Assembly (NCBI GenBank): GCA_050248375.1
Contig: JBFWSL010000071.1
Location: 1-13,615 of the forward strand
DNA from: JAYZVT01 sp050248375
Lineage (GTDB): Bacteria; Pseudomonadota; Alphaproteobacteria; Rhizobiales; Methyloligellaceae
Length of the DNA: 13,615 bases
Direction: 5' to 3'
Below the pieces are notes generated by a model. That model was not told where the DNA came from and made no database searches. It saw nothing but the letters and a program-made list of their open reading frames with translations. Of this stretch, positions 1 through 6,353 are shown piece after piece (positions within the stretch are counted from its first letter, which is position 1; each line of letters starts with the position of its first letter). Position numbers and translations under genes: made by a program.

Positions 1-345
1 AAGCAGGTGCTGAATGTCGGAGCGGCCGACGAAGCGGCTGCCTGCGTGCCGGTGGACGGGGACATGATCGCGGCAATCGGCGAGAACCGGAAAATGATCT
101 GCTTCCCGCTCGCCGAACTGCCGGAGATGTCCCGCGGGCGCGGCGTGCGCCTGCAACGCTACAAGGATGGCGGGCTTTCCGACGTGCGGGTCTATCGCAA
201 GAAGGAAGGGCTCACCTGGCTCGATTCCGCCGGCCGCAACTTCACTTTCAGCGAGCTGCGCGACTGGATCGGGTCGCGGGCCCAGGCGGGGCGGTTGGCG
301 CCCAAGGGCTTCCCGAAGACGAACAGCTTCGGGCCCCGGTTCTGA
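1..345 (+). CDS. parC: DNA topoisomerase IV subunit A, C-terminal end (partial)
   Basis: ParC is the DNA-breaking subunit of topoisomerase IV, which unlinks daughter chromosomes. Only the last 114 residues are here; the reading frame is open to the left edge, so the true start and the catalytic tyrosine lie outside the window. The visible part is the end of the C-terminal beta-pinwheel DNA-wrapping domain. A strand of the type RKMICFPLAELPEM is followed by SRGRGVRLQRYKDGG, a degenerate GyrA-box-like turn usual in ParC. The tail DWIGSRAQAGRLAPKGFP followed by an Asn/Phe-rich end is characteristic of alphaproteobacterial ParC. GyrA is the alternative, but GyrA tails differ and are usually acidic. 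A GNAT gene follows 10 bp after the stop codon and may be cotranscribed. Confidence 0.88.
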   Translation, partial: KQVLNVGAADEAAACVPVDGDMIAAIGENRKMICFPLAELPEMSRGRGVRLQRYKDGGLSDVRVYRKKEGLTWLDSAGRNFTFSELRDWIGSRAQAGRLAPKGFPKTNSFGPRF

Positions 346-355
346 CCGCCGTCCC

Positions 356-802
356 GTGGCCGTAAGCTTCAGGAAAGCCGGGGCGTCCGATGCCGCGGCG
401 CTGCGGGCCATCGCGCGTGAGGCCTATGCTCATTACGTCCCGCGCATGGGCCGCGAGCCTGCGCCCATGACCGCGGACTACGAAGCGCTGGTGGCCGATG
501 GCTTCGTCACCGCTGCGGTGGAGGACGGGAGCATCCTCGGATTTCTCGTAACCTACCCCCGGGACGGCGTGCTGTTCGTGGAGAATGTGGCAGTCGGCAT
601 CCGGGGCAGGGGCCTGGGCCGCGCCCTCATGGAGGAAGCGGAACGCCTGGCGCGCGGCTCCGGCCTGACGGCGCTTGAGCTCTATACCAACGAAAAGATG
701 ACCGAGAACCTGGACTGGTATCCGAGGCTGGGATTTCTGGAGACGGACCGGCGCATCGAGGACGGTTACGCCCGTGTCTACTTCCTCAAGCCGCTAGTCT
801 GA
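356..802 (+). CDS. GNAT family N-acetyltransferase
   Basis: This is a single-domain acetyltransferase of 148 residues that would move an acetyl group from acetyl-CoA to an unknown amine. The acetyl-CoA pyrophosphate-binding signature RGRGLG is at residues 83-88, preceded by the strand LFVENVAV and followed by the helix RALMEEAERLA. The C-terminal part has the LELYTNEKM and YPRLGF strands found in many small GNATs. I chose the GTG at 356 because the frame extends back only through the parC coding region, the GNAT fold begins right after it (VSFRKAGASD), and the gene then starts 10 bp past the parC stop. No convincing Shine-Dalgarno is visible, so translation may be coupled to parC. Its last nine bases overlap the end of bpt on the other strand. 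The substrate cannot be told from sequence; self-protection or small-molecule acetylation are both possible. Confidence 0.85.
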   Translation: MAVSFRKAGASDAAALRAIAREAYAHYVPRMGREPAPMTADYEALVADGFVTAAVEDGSILGFLVTYPRDGVLFVENVAVGIRGRGLGRALMEEAERLARGSGLTALELYTNEKMTENLDWYPRLGFLETDRRIEDGYARVYFLKPLV

Positions 803-1549
803 GTTCGGGAGGTCGCCCCGCACCCAGCCTTCAGGCGTCAGCCGTTCCTGGGGCTGGAAACGCTGCTTGTAGGCCATCTTGCGCGAGCCATCGATCCAGT
901 AGCCGAGATAGACGTAAGGCAATCCCAGCCGCCGCGCATATTCCACATGTTCGAGGATCATGTAGCTGCCAAGGCTGCGCGAGGTCAGCTCGGGATCGTA
1001 GAAGCTGTAGACCATGGAGACACCGTCGCCGAGCTGATCGCACAGCGCAACGGCGGCAAGCTCTCCAGGCTCGTCCTGATCGCTCGCCGCGGGGACCCGC
1101 CGGTACTCCGTGATGAAAGTCTTCACCACCGAGTCCTCGACCATCATGGCGTAGTCGAGAACCGACATGTCGGCCATGCCGCCGTCGCCATGACGGGTCT
1201 CGATATAGTCGCGAAACAGGGAATATTGCTCCGAGGTGGGAACGGGACCCGTCCGCCGGGCGACAAGGTCGCGGTTGTTCCGGCGGATACGCCGCAAATT
1301 GCGGCTTTCCTCGAATTCATCGACCAGGATGCGAACCGGTATGCAAGCCGAACACTGGTCGCAATAGGGCATGTAGGCGATGTTCTGGCTGCGGCGGAAC
1401 CCGCCCTTGAGCAGGTCGTCTATCAGCGCGGATGAGCGGTCGCGCGTCAGATGCGTGAACAGCTTGCGCTCCTGCTTGCCCGCCAGATAGGGACAGGGCT
1501 GCGGAGCGGTCACATAAAACTGGGGAAAGTCGGTCTTGTGTTCTGTCAC
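794..1549 (-). CDS. bpt: Bpt/ATE-type aminoacyl-tRNA-protein transferase (aspartate/glutamate leucyltransferase)
   Basis: This enzyme adds leucine (or, in older naming, arginine) from aminoacyl-tRNA to proteins with an N-terminal Asp or Glu, marking them for ClpS/ClpAP degradation in the N-degron pathway; it acts in the cytoplasm. The 251-residue length fits the family. The N-terminal ATE domain has FYVTAPQPCPYL near residues 11-22 and a cysteine cluster C63-x2-C66-x2-C69 (YCDQCSACIPVRI). The C-terminal ATE domain ends with LGYWIDGSRKMAYKQRFQP. The start is a GTG that gives the expected N-terminus (TEHKTDFPQFY). It is probably the last gene of a leftward hemB-ilvA-RDD-bpt series, but the 97 bp leader could hold its own promoter. 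Its TAG stop is the reverse complement of a CTA leucine codon in the convergent GNAT gene. Leucyl versus arginyl specificity is inferred from the bacterial Bpt subfamily, not seen directly. Confidence 0.92.
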   Translation of the reverse strand: MTEHKTDFPQFYVTAPQPCPYLAGKQERKLFTHLTRDRSSALIDDLLKGGFRRSQNIAYMPYCDQCSACIPVRILVDEFEESRNLRRIRRNNRDLVARRTGPVPTSEQYSLFRDYIETRHGDGGMADMSVLDYAMMVEDSVVKTFITEYRRVPAASDQDEPGELAAVALCDQLGDGVSMVYSFYDPELTSRSLGSYMILEHVEYARRLGLPYVYLGYWIDGSRKMAYKQRFQPQERLTPEGWVRGDLPNSD

Positions 1550-1603
1550 GTAGTATCGGTCCGCTGATCCGTTCCGGGCCTGTTATGCTCGTGCTCTCGC
1601 CCA

Positions 1604-1633
1604 AGCATAGGCGAGGCAAAGCGGCAGGATCAA
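1604..1633 (-). promoter_or_regulatory. Candidate sigma-70 promoter ahead of bpt
   Basis: On the minus strand TTGATC (1633-1628) and TATGCT (1609-1604) are separated by 18 bp. This resembles a housekeeping promoter, 55 bp upstream of the bpt start codon and inside the 97 bp gap after the RDD gene. It would let bpt be transcribed apart from the upstream genes. Each box matches the consensus in only four of six positions, and such matches arise by chance, so this is tentative. Confidence 0.25.
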
Positions 1634-1646
1634 GGGCGGCTCCGGC

Positions 1647-2156
1647 CTAGTCCCGCTTGAGCGCGTTCGCCCGGGCCTCGTTGTTGATGACGACAGTCCC
1701 CGCGATGAAATCGTGCAGGCAGCGCTTGCGGTCGTTGAACAGCGGCAGCAGCAGCACAAGCGGCGTCAGGAGGCTTACGGAAAGGTAGTAAAGCAAGGCA
1801 TGGAAGGCCGCCAGCAGCGCATACATCCGCTCCCCGTGCCAGAGCCGCATCTCCAGGTCGAACATGCGCATACCCAGGGTGGCCGTTTCGGGCCGGCTGA
1901 GTGTCCATGCGTTATAGAAAAGCGCCACCGCCGGAAAGGTCACTCCCAGCAGAAGCCAGGCGAGGCCGAAGGTGAAAATGCCGGCAACGATCAGGAAAAT
2001 GAAGGCCACGACCGACAGGCAGAAGATGATGGCCACGTCGACCAGAAACGCCAGCATCCGGCGGCCCAGCACGGCCTCGAAATATTGTGGCTGGGCCGCG
2101 GGATCCCAGGCATGGGGCCTCAGGGAATTGTCCTGGGTGATCTGGCGGGTGGTCAC
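1647..2156 (-). CDS. RDD family integral membrane protein
   Basis: This is a small membrane protein of 169 residues with an RDD domain; the role of such proteins is mostly unknown, with transport of ions or solutes proposed for some. The domain opens with RRMLAFLVDVAI, holding the conserved Arg and Asp of the first helix. A long hydrophobic stretch follows (CLSVVAFIFLIVAGIF onward), then the hallmark TLGMRMFDLEM, two more hydrophobic segments and LFNDRKRCLHDFIAGTVVI at the end, typical of the family. I chose the GTG at 2156 because AGGAG lies 11 bases upstream and the product begins like RDD homologs (TTRQITQDN, then LRPHAWDP). A longer frame from a TTG at 2195 has no Shine-Dalgarno. It sits 77 bp after ilvA and 97 bp before bpt, all leftward. 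An RDD gene beside bpt is a recurring alphaproteobacterial arrangement. Confidence 0.85.
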   Translation of the reverse strand: MTTRQITQDNSLRPHAWDPAAQPQYFEAVLGRRMLAFLVDVAIIFCLSVVAFIFLIVAGIFTFGLAWLLLGVTFPAVALFYNAWTLSRPETATLGMRMFDLEMRLWHGERMYALLAAFHALLYYLSVSLLTPLVLLLPLFNDRKRCLHDFIAGTVVINNEARANALKRD

Positions 2157-2233
2157 GGCCGTCGCATCTCCTGCGTCGAAGGGGAAATCGCACAATTCAC
2201 ATGGGGATGATCGGGCCTTGTCTCAAGGGCGGC

Positions 2234-3475
2234 TCAACGCGTGCCGATATCGCCCATTCCGGGCCCCTCGACGCGCCGGACGTCATAGCCATTGCCGCGC
2301 AGGCACGCGATGACTTCCTCGGCATGCTTTGCGTCCTTGGTTTCGATCAGGACATCGAGCGTGGCGCCCTTGGCCGGGACATCCAGCAGCATACGCCGGT
2401 GCGACACTTCCAAGATATTGGCTCCCGACTTGCCAAGTGCCGTTGCGATCTTGCCCAGCACGCCCGGCTGATCGGCGATGGTGAAGCGCAGCGACACGAT
2501 CTTGTCCTCGTGCTCCAGCCCCCGCACGGTGATGGAGGCCAGAATGCGGGGGTCGATGTTGCCGCCGGACAGCACGATGCATACCTTGCGCCCGCGGAAG
2601 ATGTCCGGGTTTCTCGACACCGCCGCGAGACCGGCGACGCCGGCCCCTTCCGCGATGGTCTTCTGAAGCGTGAGCAGCGTGTAGATCGCGCTTTCTATGG
2701 CGGCTTCAGGTACGACCATCATGCTGGTGACGAATTCTTTCACGATGGGCTTGGTCAGGGCGCCCGCGGATTTGACCGCGATGCCTTCGGCCAGCGTGCT
2801 GCCGCCGTAGCTGCCCTTGCGGCCATGCAGCGCATCATGCATGGAGCAGAAGGAATCGACTTCCACGCCATAGATATCAATGTCGGGCCTGAGGTCTTTC
2901 GCGGCTATCGCCACGCCGGAAATGAGACCGCCGCCGCCGACCGGCACGACAATCGCGTCGAGGTCCGGCTTGTCCTCCAGAACCTCGAGCGCCACCGTGC
3001 CCTGGCCCGATATGACCAGTTGATCGTCATAAGGGTGAACGAGGGTCAGCGACTTCTCCGCCGCCAGTTTGTCCGCGCGGCCGCGCGATTCCGCGATTGT
3101 CGCGCCCGAGATCACCACCGTGGCACCCAGGGCCTCGGTGTTGGCGATTTTCACGAAAGGCGTGCCTTCCGGCATCACGATGGTCGCCGGTATCTGCAGC
3201 CTTGCCGCATGATAGGCCACCGCCTGGGCGTGATTTCCGGCGGACATGGCGATAACGCCCCGCCTGCGGGCTTCGGCATCGAGCGACAGCAGCTTCACCA
3301 GCGCGCCGCGCACCTTGAAGGAGTTGGTGAACTGCAGGTTCTCGTACTTGATCCAGACGTCAGCGCCGGTCACTTCCGACAGTTTCGGCGCCGCGATCAG
3401 CGGCGTGCGGACCACATGCCCCTCGACGAGGCGCGCCGCCTCGCGAATCTGTTCGGGAGTGACCGCCAGGGTCAT
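2234..3475 (-). CDS. ilvA: Threonine ammonia-lyase (threonine dehydratase) with C-terminal ACT domain
   Basis: This PLP enzyme deaminates threonine to 2-oxobutanoate, the first step toward isoleucine; serine is usually also accepted. The 413 residues form a fold-type II catalytic domain (about 1-320) and one ACT domain (about 327-405, beginning SLRFTIADQPGVLGKIA). Lys54 in NSFKVRGA is the PLP-binding lysine, and VPVGGGGLISG is the phosphate-binding glycine loop. The enzyme is shorter than E. coli IlvA (about 514 residues, two ACT-like units) and resembles the shorter, single-ACT threonine dehydratases also called TdcB-like, so the choice between biosynthetic and catabolic roles is open. The ATG start gives a standard N-terminus; the upstream Shine-Dalgarno is weak. 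It follows hemB by 26 bp and is very likely cotranscribed with it. The ACT domain suggests allosteric control by an amino acid, which is inference. Confidence 0.92.
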   Translation of the reverse strand: MTLAVTPEQIREAARLVEGHVVRTPLIAAPKLSEVTGADVWIKYENLQFTNSFKVRGALVKLLSLDAEARRRGVIAMSAGNHAQAVAYHAARLQIPATIVMPEGTPFVKIANTEALGATVVISGATIAESRGRADKLAAEKSLTLVHPYDDQLVISGQGTVALEVLEDKPDLDAIVVPVGGGGLISGVAIAAKDLRPDIDIYGVEVDSFCSMHDALHGRKGSYGGSTLAEGIAVKSAGALTKPIVKEFVTSMMVVPEAAIESAIYTLLTLQKTIAEGAGVAGLAAVSRNPDIFRGRKVCIVLSGGNIDPRILASITVRGLEHEDKIVSLRFTIADQPGVLGKIATALGKSGANILEVSHRRMLLDVPAKGATLDVLIETKDAKHAEEVIACLRGNGYDVRRVEGPGMGDIGTR

Positions 3476-3501
3476 TGTCGGCTGCTCTGCTTGATCCGGG
3501 T

Positions 3502-4581
3502 TCAGGCGCTGGCGAGCGCTTTGGCGGCGCTGCGGGCGAAATAGGTGAGAATGCCGTTGGCGCCGGCGCGCTTGAAGGCCATGAGGCTTTCCATCATCAC
3601 CCGCTCGCCATCGAGCCAGCCCCGCTCGGACGCGGCCATCAGCATCGCGTATTCGCCGGACACCTGGTATGCGAAAGTGGGTACGGAATAATGTTCCTTG
3701 ATGCGGGTCAGGATGTCGAGATAAGGCATGCCCGGCTTGACCATGATCATGTCGGCGCCTTCCGAGATGTCTAGGCCGGCCTCCCGCAGGGCCTCGTCGG
3801 TATTGGCCGGGTCCATCTGATAGGTCTTCTTGTCGCCGTTCAGCGTCACCGAAGACCCGACCGCGTCACGGAAGGGGCCATAGAAGGCCGAGGCATATTT
3901 TACGCTGTAGGCCATGATCATCGCGTCGGTGTGGCCGGCGGTCTCGAGCGCATTGCGGATGGCGCCAACGCGCCCGTCCATCATGTCGGAAGGCGCGATC
4001 ACATCGCAGCCGGCTTCCACCTGTACGAGGGCCTGGTCGACCAGAACCCGGAGGGACAGGTCGTTGTCGATGCGGTTGCCAACCAGAAGCCCATCGTGGC
4101 CGTGGCTCGTATAGGGATCGAGCGCCACGTCGCAAATAATGCCGATCTCGGGAGCCGCGTCCTTAACGGCGCGCACGGCCCGGCAGATGAGGTTGTCGGG
4201 ATTGAGGGCTTCGCGGCCGTCGTCGGAGCGCAGCGCCGGGTCCGTGTAGGGAAACAGCGCGATGGCCGGTATGTCCAGCGAGGCGGCCTCCTTGGCGGCC
4301 TTGACGGCAAGGTCGATGGACAGCCTTTCCACGCCGGGCATGGAGGCGATGGCGACCCGTTCATTCTTCCCTTCGGTCACGAAGAGCGGCCAGATGAGGT
4401 CGTCGGGAGTAAGCGTGCTTTCGCGCACGAGACGGCGGGTCCAGTCCGCCTGGCGGTTGCGCCGCATGCGCACGCTCGGATAGGCCCCCGGTGCCGCCTC
4501 GCGTGCAGGAGACTCGGGTTCCGAGCGGCGCTTCGCGCGCTCGATTCCAAGAGAAACCGGGGGTCTGGTCCTTGCCGCCAC
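3502..4581 (-). CDS. hemB: Delta-aminolevulinic acid dehydratase (porphobilinogen synthase)
   Basis: HemB condenses two 5-aminolevulinate molecules into porphobilinogen, the second committed step of heme, cobalamin and related pathways; hemA in this window makes its substrate. The TIM-barrel protein carries two active-site lysines, Lys228 (YSVKYASAF) and Lys282 (MIMVKPGMPYLD), and RRNRQADWTRRL near its N-terminus. The metal loop reads DVALDPYTSHGHDG without the cysteines of zinc enzymes, so it belongs to the magnesium- or potassium-dependent, zinc-independent class usual in alphaproteobacteria. I chose the GTG at 4581 because GAGGA lies about nine bases upstream, giving 359 residues. An ATG at 4470 would give 322 residues but would cut the region just ahead of the MRRNR motif, and a GTG at 4629 would lengthen the protein. 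The N-terminal 37 residues are Arg/Pro/Glu-rich and probably disordered. It heads the leftward hemB-ilvA-RDD-bpt series. Confidence 0.93.
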   Translation of the reverse strand: MAARTRPPVSLGIERAKRRSEPESPAREAAPGAYPSVRMRRNRQADWTRRLVRESTLTPDDLIWPLFVTEGKNERVAIASMPGVERLSIDLAVKAAKEAASLDIPAIALFPYTDPALRSDDGREALNPDNLICRAVRAVKDAAPEIGIICDVALDPYTSHGHDGLLVGNRIDNDLSLRVLVDQALVQVEAGCDVIAPSDMMDGRVGAIRNALETAGHTDAMIMAYSVKYASAFYGPFRDAVGSSVTLNGDKKTYQMDPANTDEALREAGLDISEGADMIMVKPGMPYLDILTRIKEHYSVPTFAYQVSGEYAMLMAASERGWLDGERVMMESLMAFKRAGANGILTYFARSAAKALASA

Positions 4582-4756
4582 GCTGCTTTCCTCGCTTTGT
4601 CCGGGCCAAACTAACACCGCGTCCGGCACTTCGCCAGCGCAAGCGGGCGCGGAGCCTCAATCGGAAAATACAGCTATCCCTTGGAAAAATTGAGTACCCG
4701 TTACCGGAAATGGCAAATGCGGTCCGGGAAGGAAGATAACGGTGCGGTGCGGCCGT

Positions 4757-5395
4757 CTAGGTCCCGGCCCGGCGGCTGGCGAATATCCCGGCGATCACGA
4801 ACACCGCCGCCGCAAGCGCGAGCAGCAGGTCCTCGCGCACCCCCAATACCCACGCCATGCCGGCGCCGGCTAGCGCCCACATCAGCGGTATGACCGCTAT
4901 GCCCCAGGTCATGCGCGGCCGCATCAGCAGAACGCCGAGCGTGAACAGGGTCAGAGGGCACGGCGTCACCCCGAAGGCGGGGATGTTCGGCCAGGTATTG
5001 CCCGCCAGCGCGTTCAGCACGGGATAGGCGGCAAGCGCGACGATCACCATCGCCAGCCCGGCCCATCCCGGCGGCGTATTCACGAAGCGGAAATCGTGGC
5101 GGCCCTGCCATGCGCCGGACCACGCGAACAGCAGGCCTTGCAGGAGAAACGCCACGCCGAAGGCCGGAGCGAGAAAATTGAGGCTCGAGAACCAGGCAAG
5201 GTGATAGACGGCGCCATTCCAGACCCAGAGGATTGCGAGGATGCCGGATATGATGCGGCCGGAATTCGGGCGGGGCTCGATCAGCAGCCAGAGGGCGAGG
5301 GCGCCGAGCAGGAAGGCGCTGACCGGCGCGGGCCAGATCGCCTGGTTGTATTGCCCGAACTGGGCGAACAGCGCTTCCGCCGAGAAGGGCAGCAT
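4757..5395 (-). CDS. DUF6064-like integral membrane protein
   Basis: This is a 212-residue protein, almost entirely hydrophobic, with about six predicted membrane helices and a short basic tail (ASRRAGT). It resembles the uncharacterised family DUF6064. The pattern includes an N-terminal segment with FGQYNQAIWPAP, a helix containing WNGAVYHLAWF, and a conserved-looking TPCPLTLFTLGVLL around the middle of the last third. The ATG start has GGAGAG about ten bases upstream and lies three bases beyond the stop of the aldo/keto reductase gene, so the two are almost certainly cotranscribed and perhaps translationally coupled. No enzymatic residues can be assigned. A role in supporting or anchoring the exported reductase is possible but only inferred from gene order. 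The family assignment rests on memory of the pattern and is less certain than the membrane topology. Confidence 0.8.
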   Translation of the reverse strand: MLPFSAEALFAQFGQYNQAIWPAPVSAFLLGALALWLLIEPRPNSGRIISGILAILWVWNGAVYHLAWFSSLNFLAPAFGVAFLLQGLLFAWSGAWQGRHDFRFVNTPPGWAGLAMVIVALAAYPVLNALAGNTWPNIPAFGVTPCPLTLFTLGVLLMRPRMTWGIAVIPLMWALAGAGMAWVLGVREDLLLALAAAVFVIAGIFASRRAGT

Positions 5396-5398
5396 AGT

Positions 5399-6352
5399 CT
5401 AGAGACTCTCCACATACTGCACCATGCGTTGCCGCATGCCCGCGTCCGGAAGGGCGCCCTGCAGCGCCCCCATATTCTCACGCATATGCTCGACCCGCGA
5501 CGTGGCCGGAATGGCGCAGGTCACCGCCGGATGCGAGATGATGAACTTCAGGAAGAACTGGGCCCAGTTCGCGGCATCGAATTCGGAGGCCCATTCGGGC
5601 AGAGGGTGCTTCTGGAAAAGATCGAACAGCCCGCCCTGCCTGAACGGGCGGTTGACGACCACCGCCTGGCCGCGATCCGCGGCAAGCGGCAGCAGCCGCT
5701 TCTCGGCCTCGCGGTCGAGGATGTTGTAGGTGAACTGCACGAAGTCCAGCGGCTCGGATTGCATCACCTTCGCGAAATCGCCGTGCCGGCGGCCGTGCGA
5801 CGTGGTGATGCCGAGATAGCGGATGCGGCCCGCCGCCTTCCAGTCCTTCAGCGTGTTGATGTGGGTGTCCCAGTCGAGCAGGTTGTGTATCTGCATCAGG
5901 TCGAAGCGGGGCAATCCCCACAGCTCCATGGAGCGCTCCATCTGCGTGATGCCGAAGCTCTCGAACATGGTCCAGACCTTGGTGGCCGAGAACAGCGGTG
6001 GCACGCCGGAATACTGCTTTAGGCAGTCCCCGATAACCTCCTCGGAAGTGCCGTACATGGGCGAGGAGTCGACCAGCTCGCCGCCCATGTCGAAGAAGGT
6101 CTGCAGGACCCGGGCACGATCGGCCCTGAGGTTCTTGTCGCTCCCGACATTGAAGGTGATCCAGGTACCCATGCCGATGGCGGGAAGCACCTGCTTGCTT
6201 GAGGGAATGGCTCTCCGATGCTGATCCGGGGACCGCTGCGCCCTGGCACGGGCCCCAGAAGACACCGTAGCGAGTCCCAGGGCGGCAGCCCCGGCAAGGA
6301 CTTCGCGTCGGTTGTGTGTTCTCGACCCGGTCATTCCTGCAGCATAACGCAT
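5399..6352 (-). CDS. Tat-exported aldo/keto reductase
   Basis: This is a 317-residue NAD(P)H-dependent oxidoreductase of the aldo/keto reductase superfamily with an export signal. A twin-arginine motif, NRREVLAG (residues 14-21), precedes a hydrophobic stretch and an Ala-x-Ala-type site (ARARAQ, near residue 38), so the folded protein should leave by the Tat route. The catalytic tetrad is intact: Asp95 and Tyr100 in LVDSSPMYG, Lys125 in SATKVW and His156 in LMQIHN. The later parts YLGITTSH and CAIPATS match the family barrel and its cofactor site. The first ATG, at 6352, is one base past the stop of the extensin-like gene. A second ATG, at 6334, is an equally plausible start and leaves the Tat motif whole. 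The carbonyl substrate is unknown, and how an exported enzyme keeps its nicotinamide cofactor is unexplained. Confidence 0.9.
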   Translation of the reverse strand: MRYAAGMTGSRTHNRREVLAGAAALGLATVSSGARARAQRSPDQHRRAIPSSKQVLPAIGMGTWITFNVGSDKNLRADRARVLQTFFDMGGELVDSSPMYGTSEEVIGDCLKQYSGVPPLFSATKVWTMFESFGITQMERSMELWGLPRFDLMQIHNLLDWDTHINTLKDWKAAGRIRYLGITTSHGRRHGDFAKVMQSEPLDFVQFTYNILDREAEKRLLPLAADRGQAVVVNRPFRQGGLFDLFQKHPLPEWASEFDAANWAQFFLKFIISHPAVTCAIPATSRVEHMRENMGALQGALPDAGMRQRMVQYVESL

Positions 6353-6353
6353 C

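Noticed and set aside
2157..2195. TTG start extending the RDD protein by 13 residues
   Set aside because: No Shine-Dalgarno precedes the TTG, while AGGAG precedes the GTG at 2156, and the shorter N-terminus fits homologs better.
2201..3544. Long open frame on the + strand (447 codons) opposite ilvA
   Set aside because: It lies antisense to a clear threonine ammonia-lyase; its product is His/Arg/Asp-rich and resembles no family. This is the usual shadow frame of GC-rich DNA.
4701..4756. Terminator between the DUF6064-like gene and hemB
   Set aside because: GC-rich, with repeated GGTGCGG units, but no stable inverted repeat followed by T on the minus strand.
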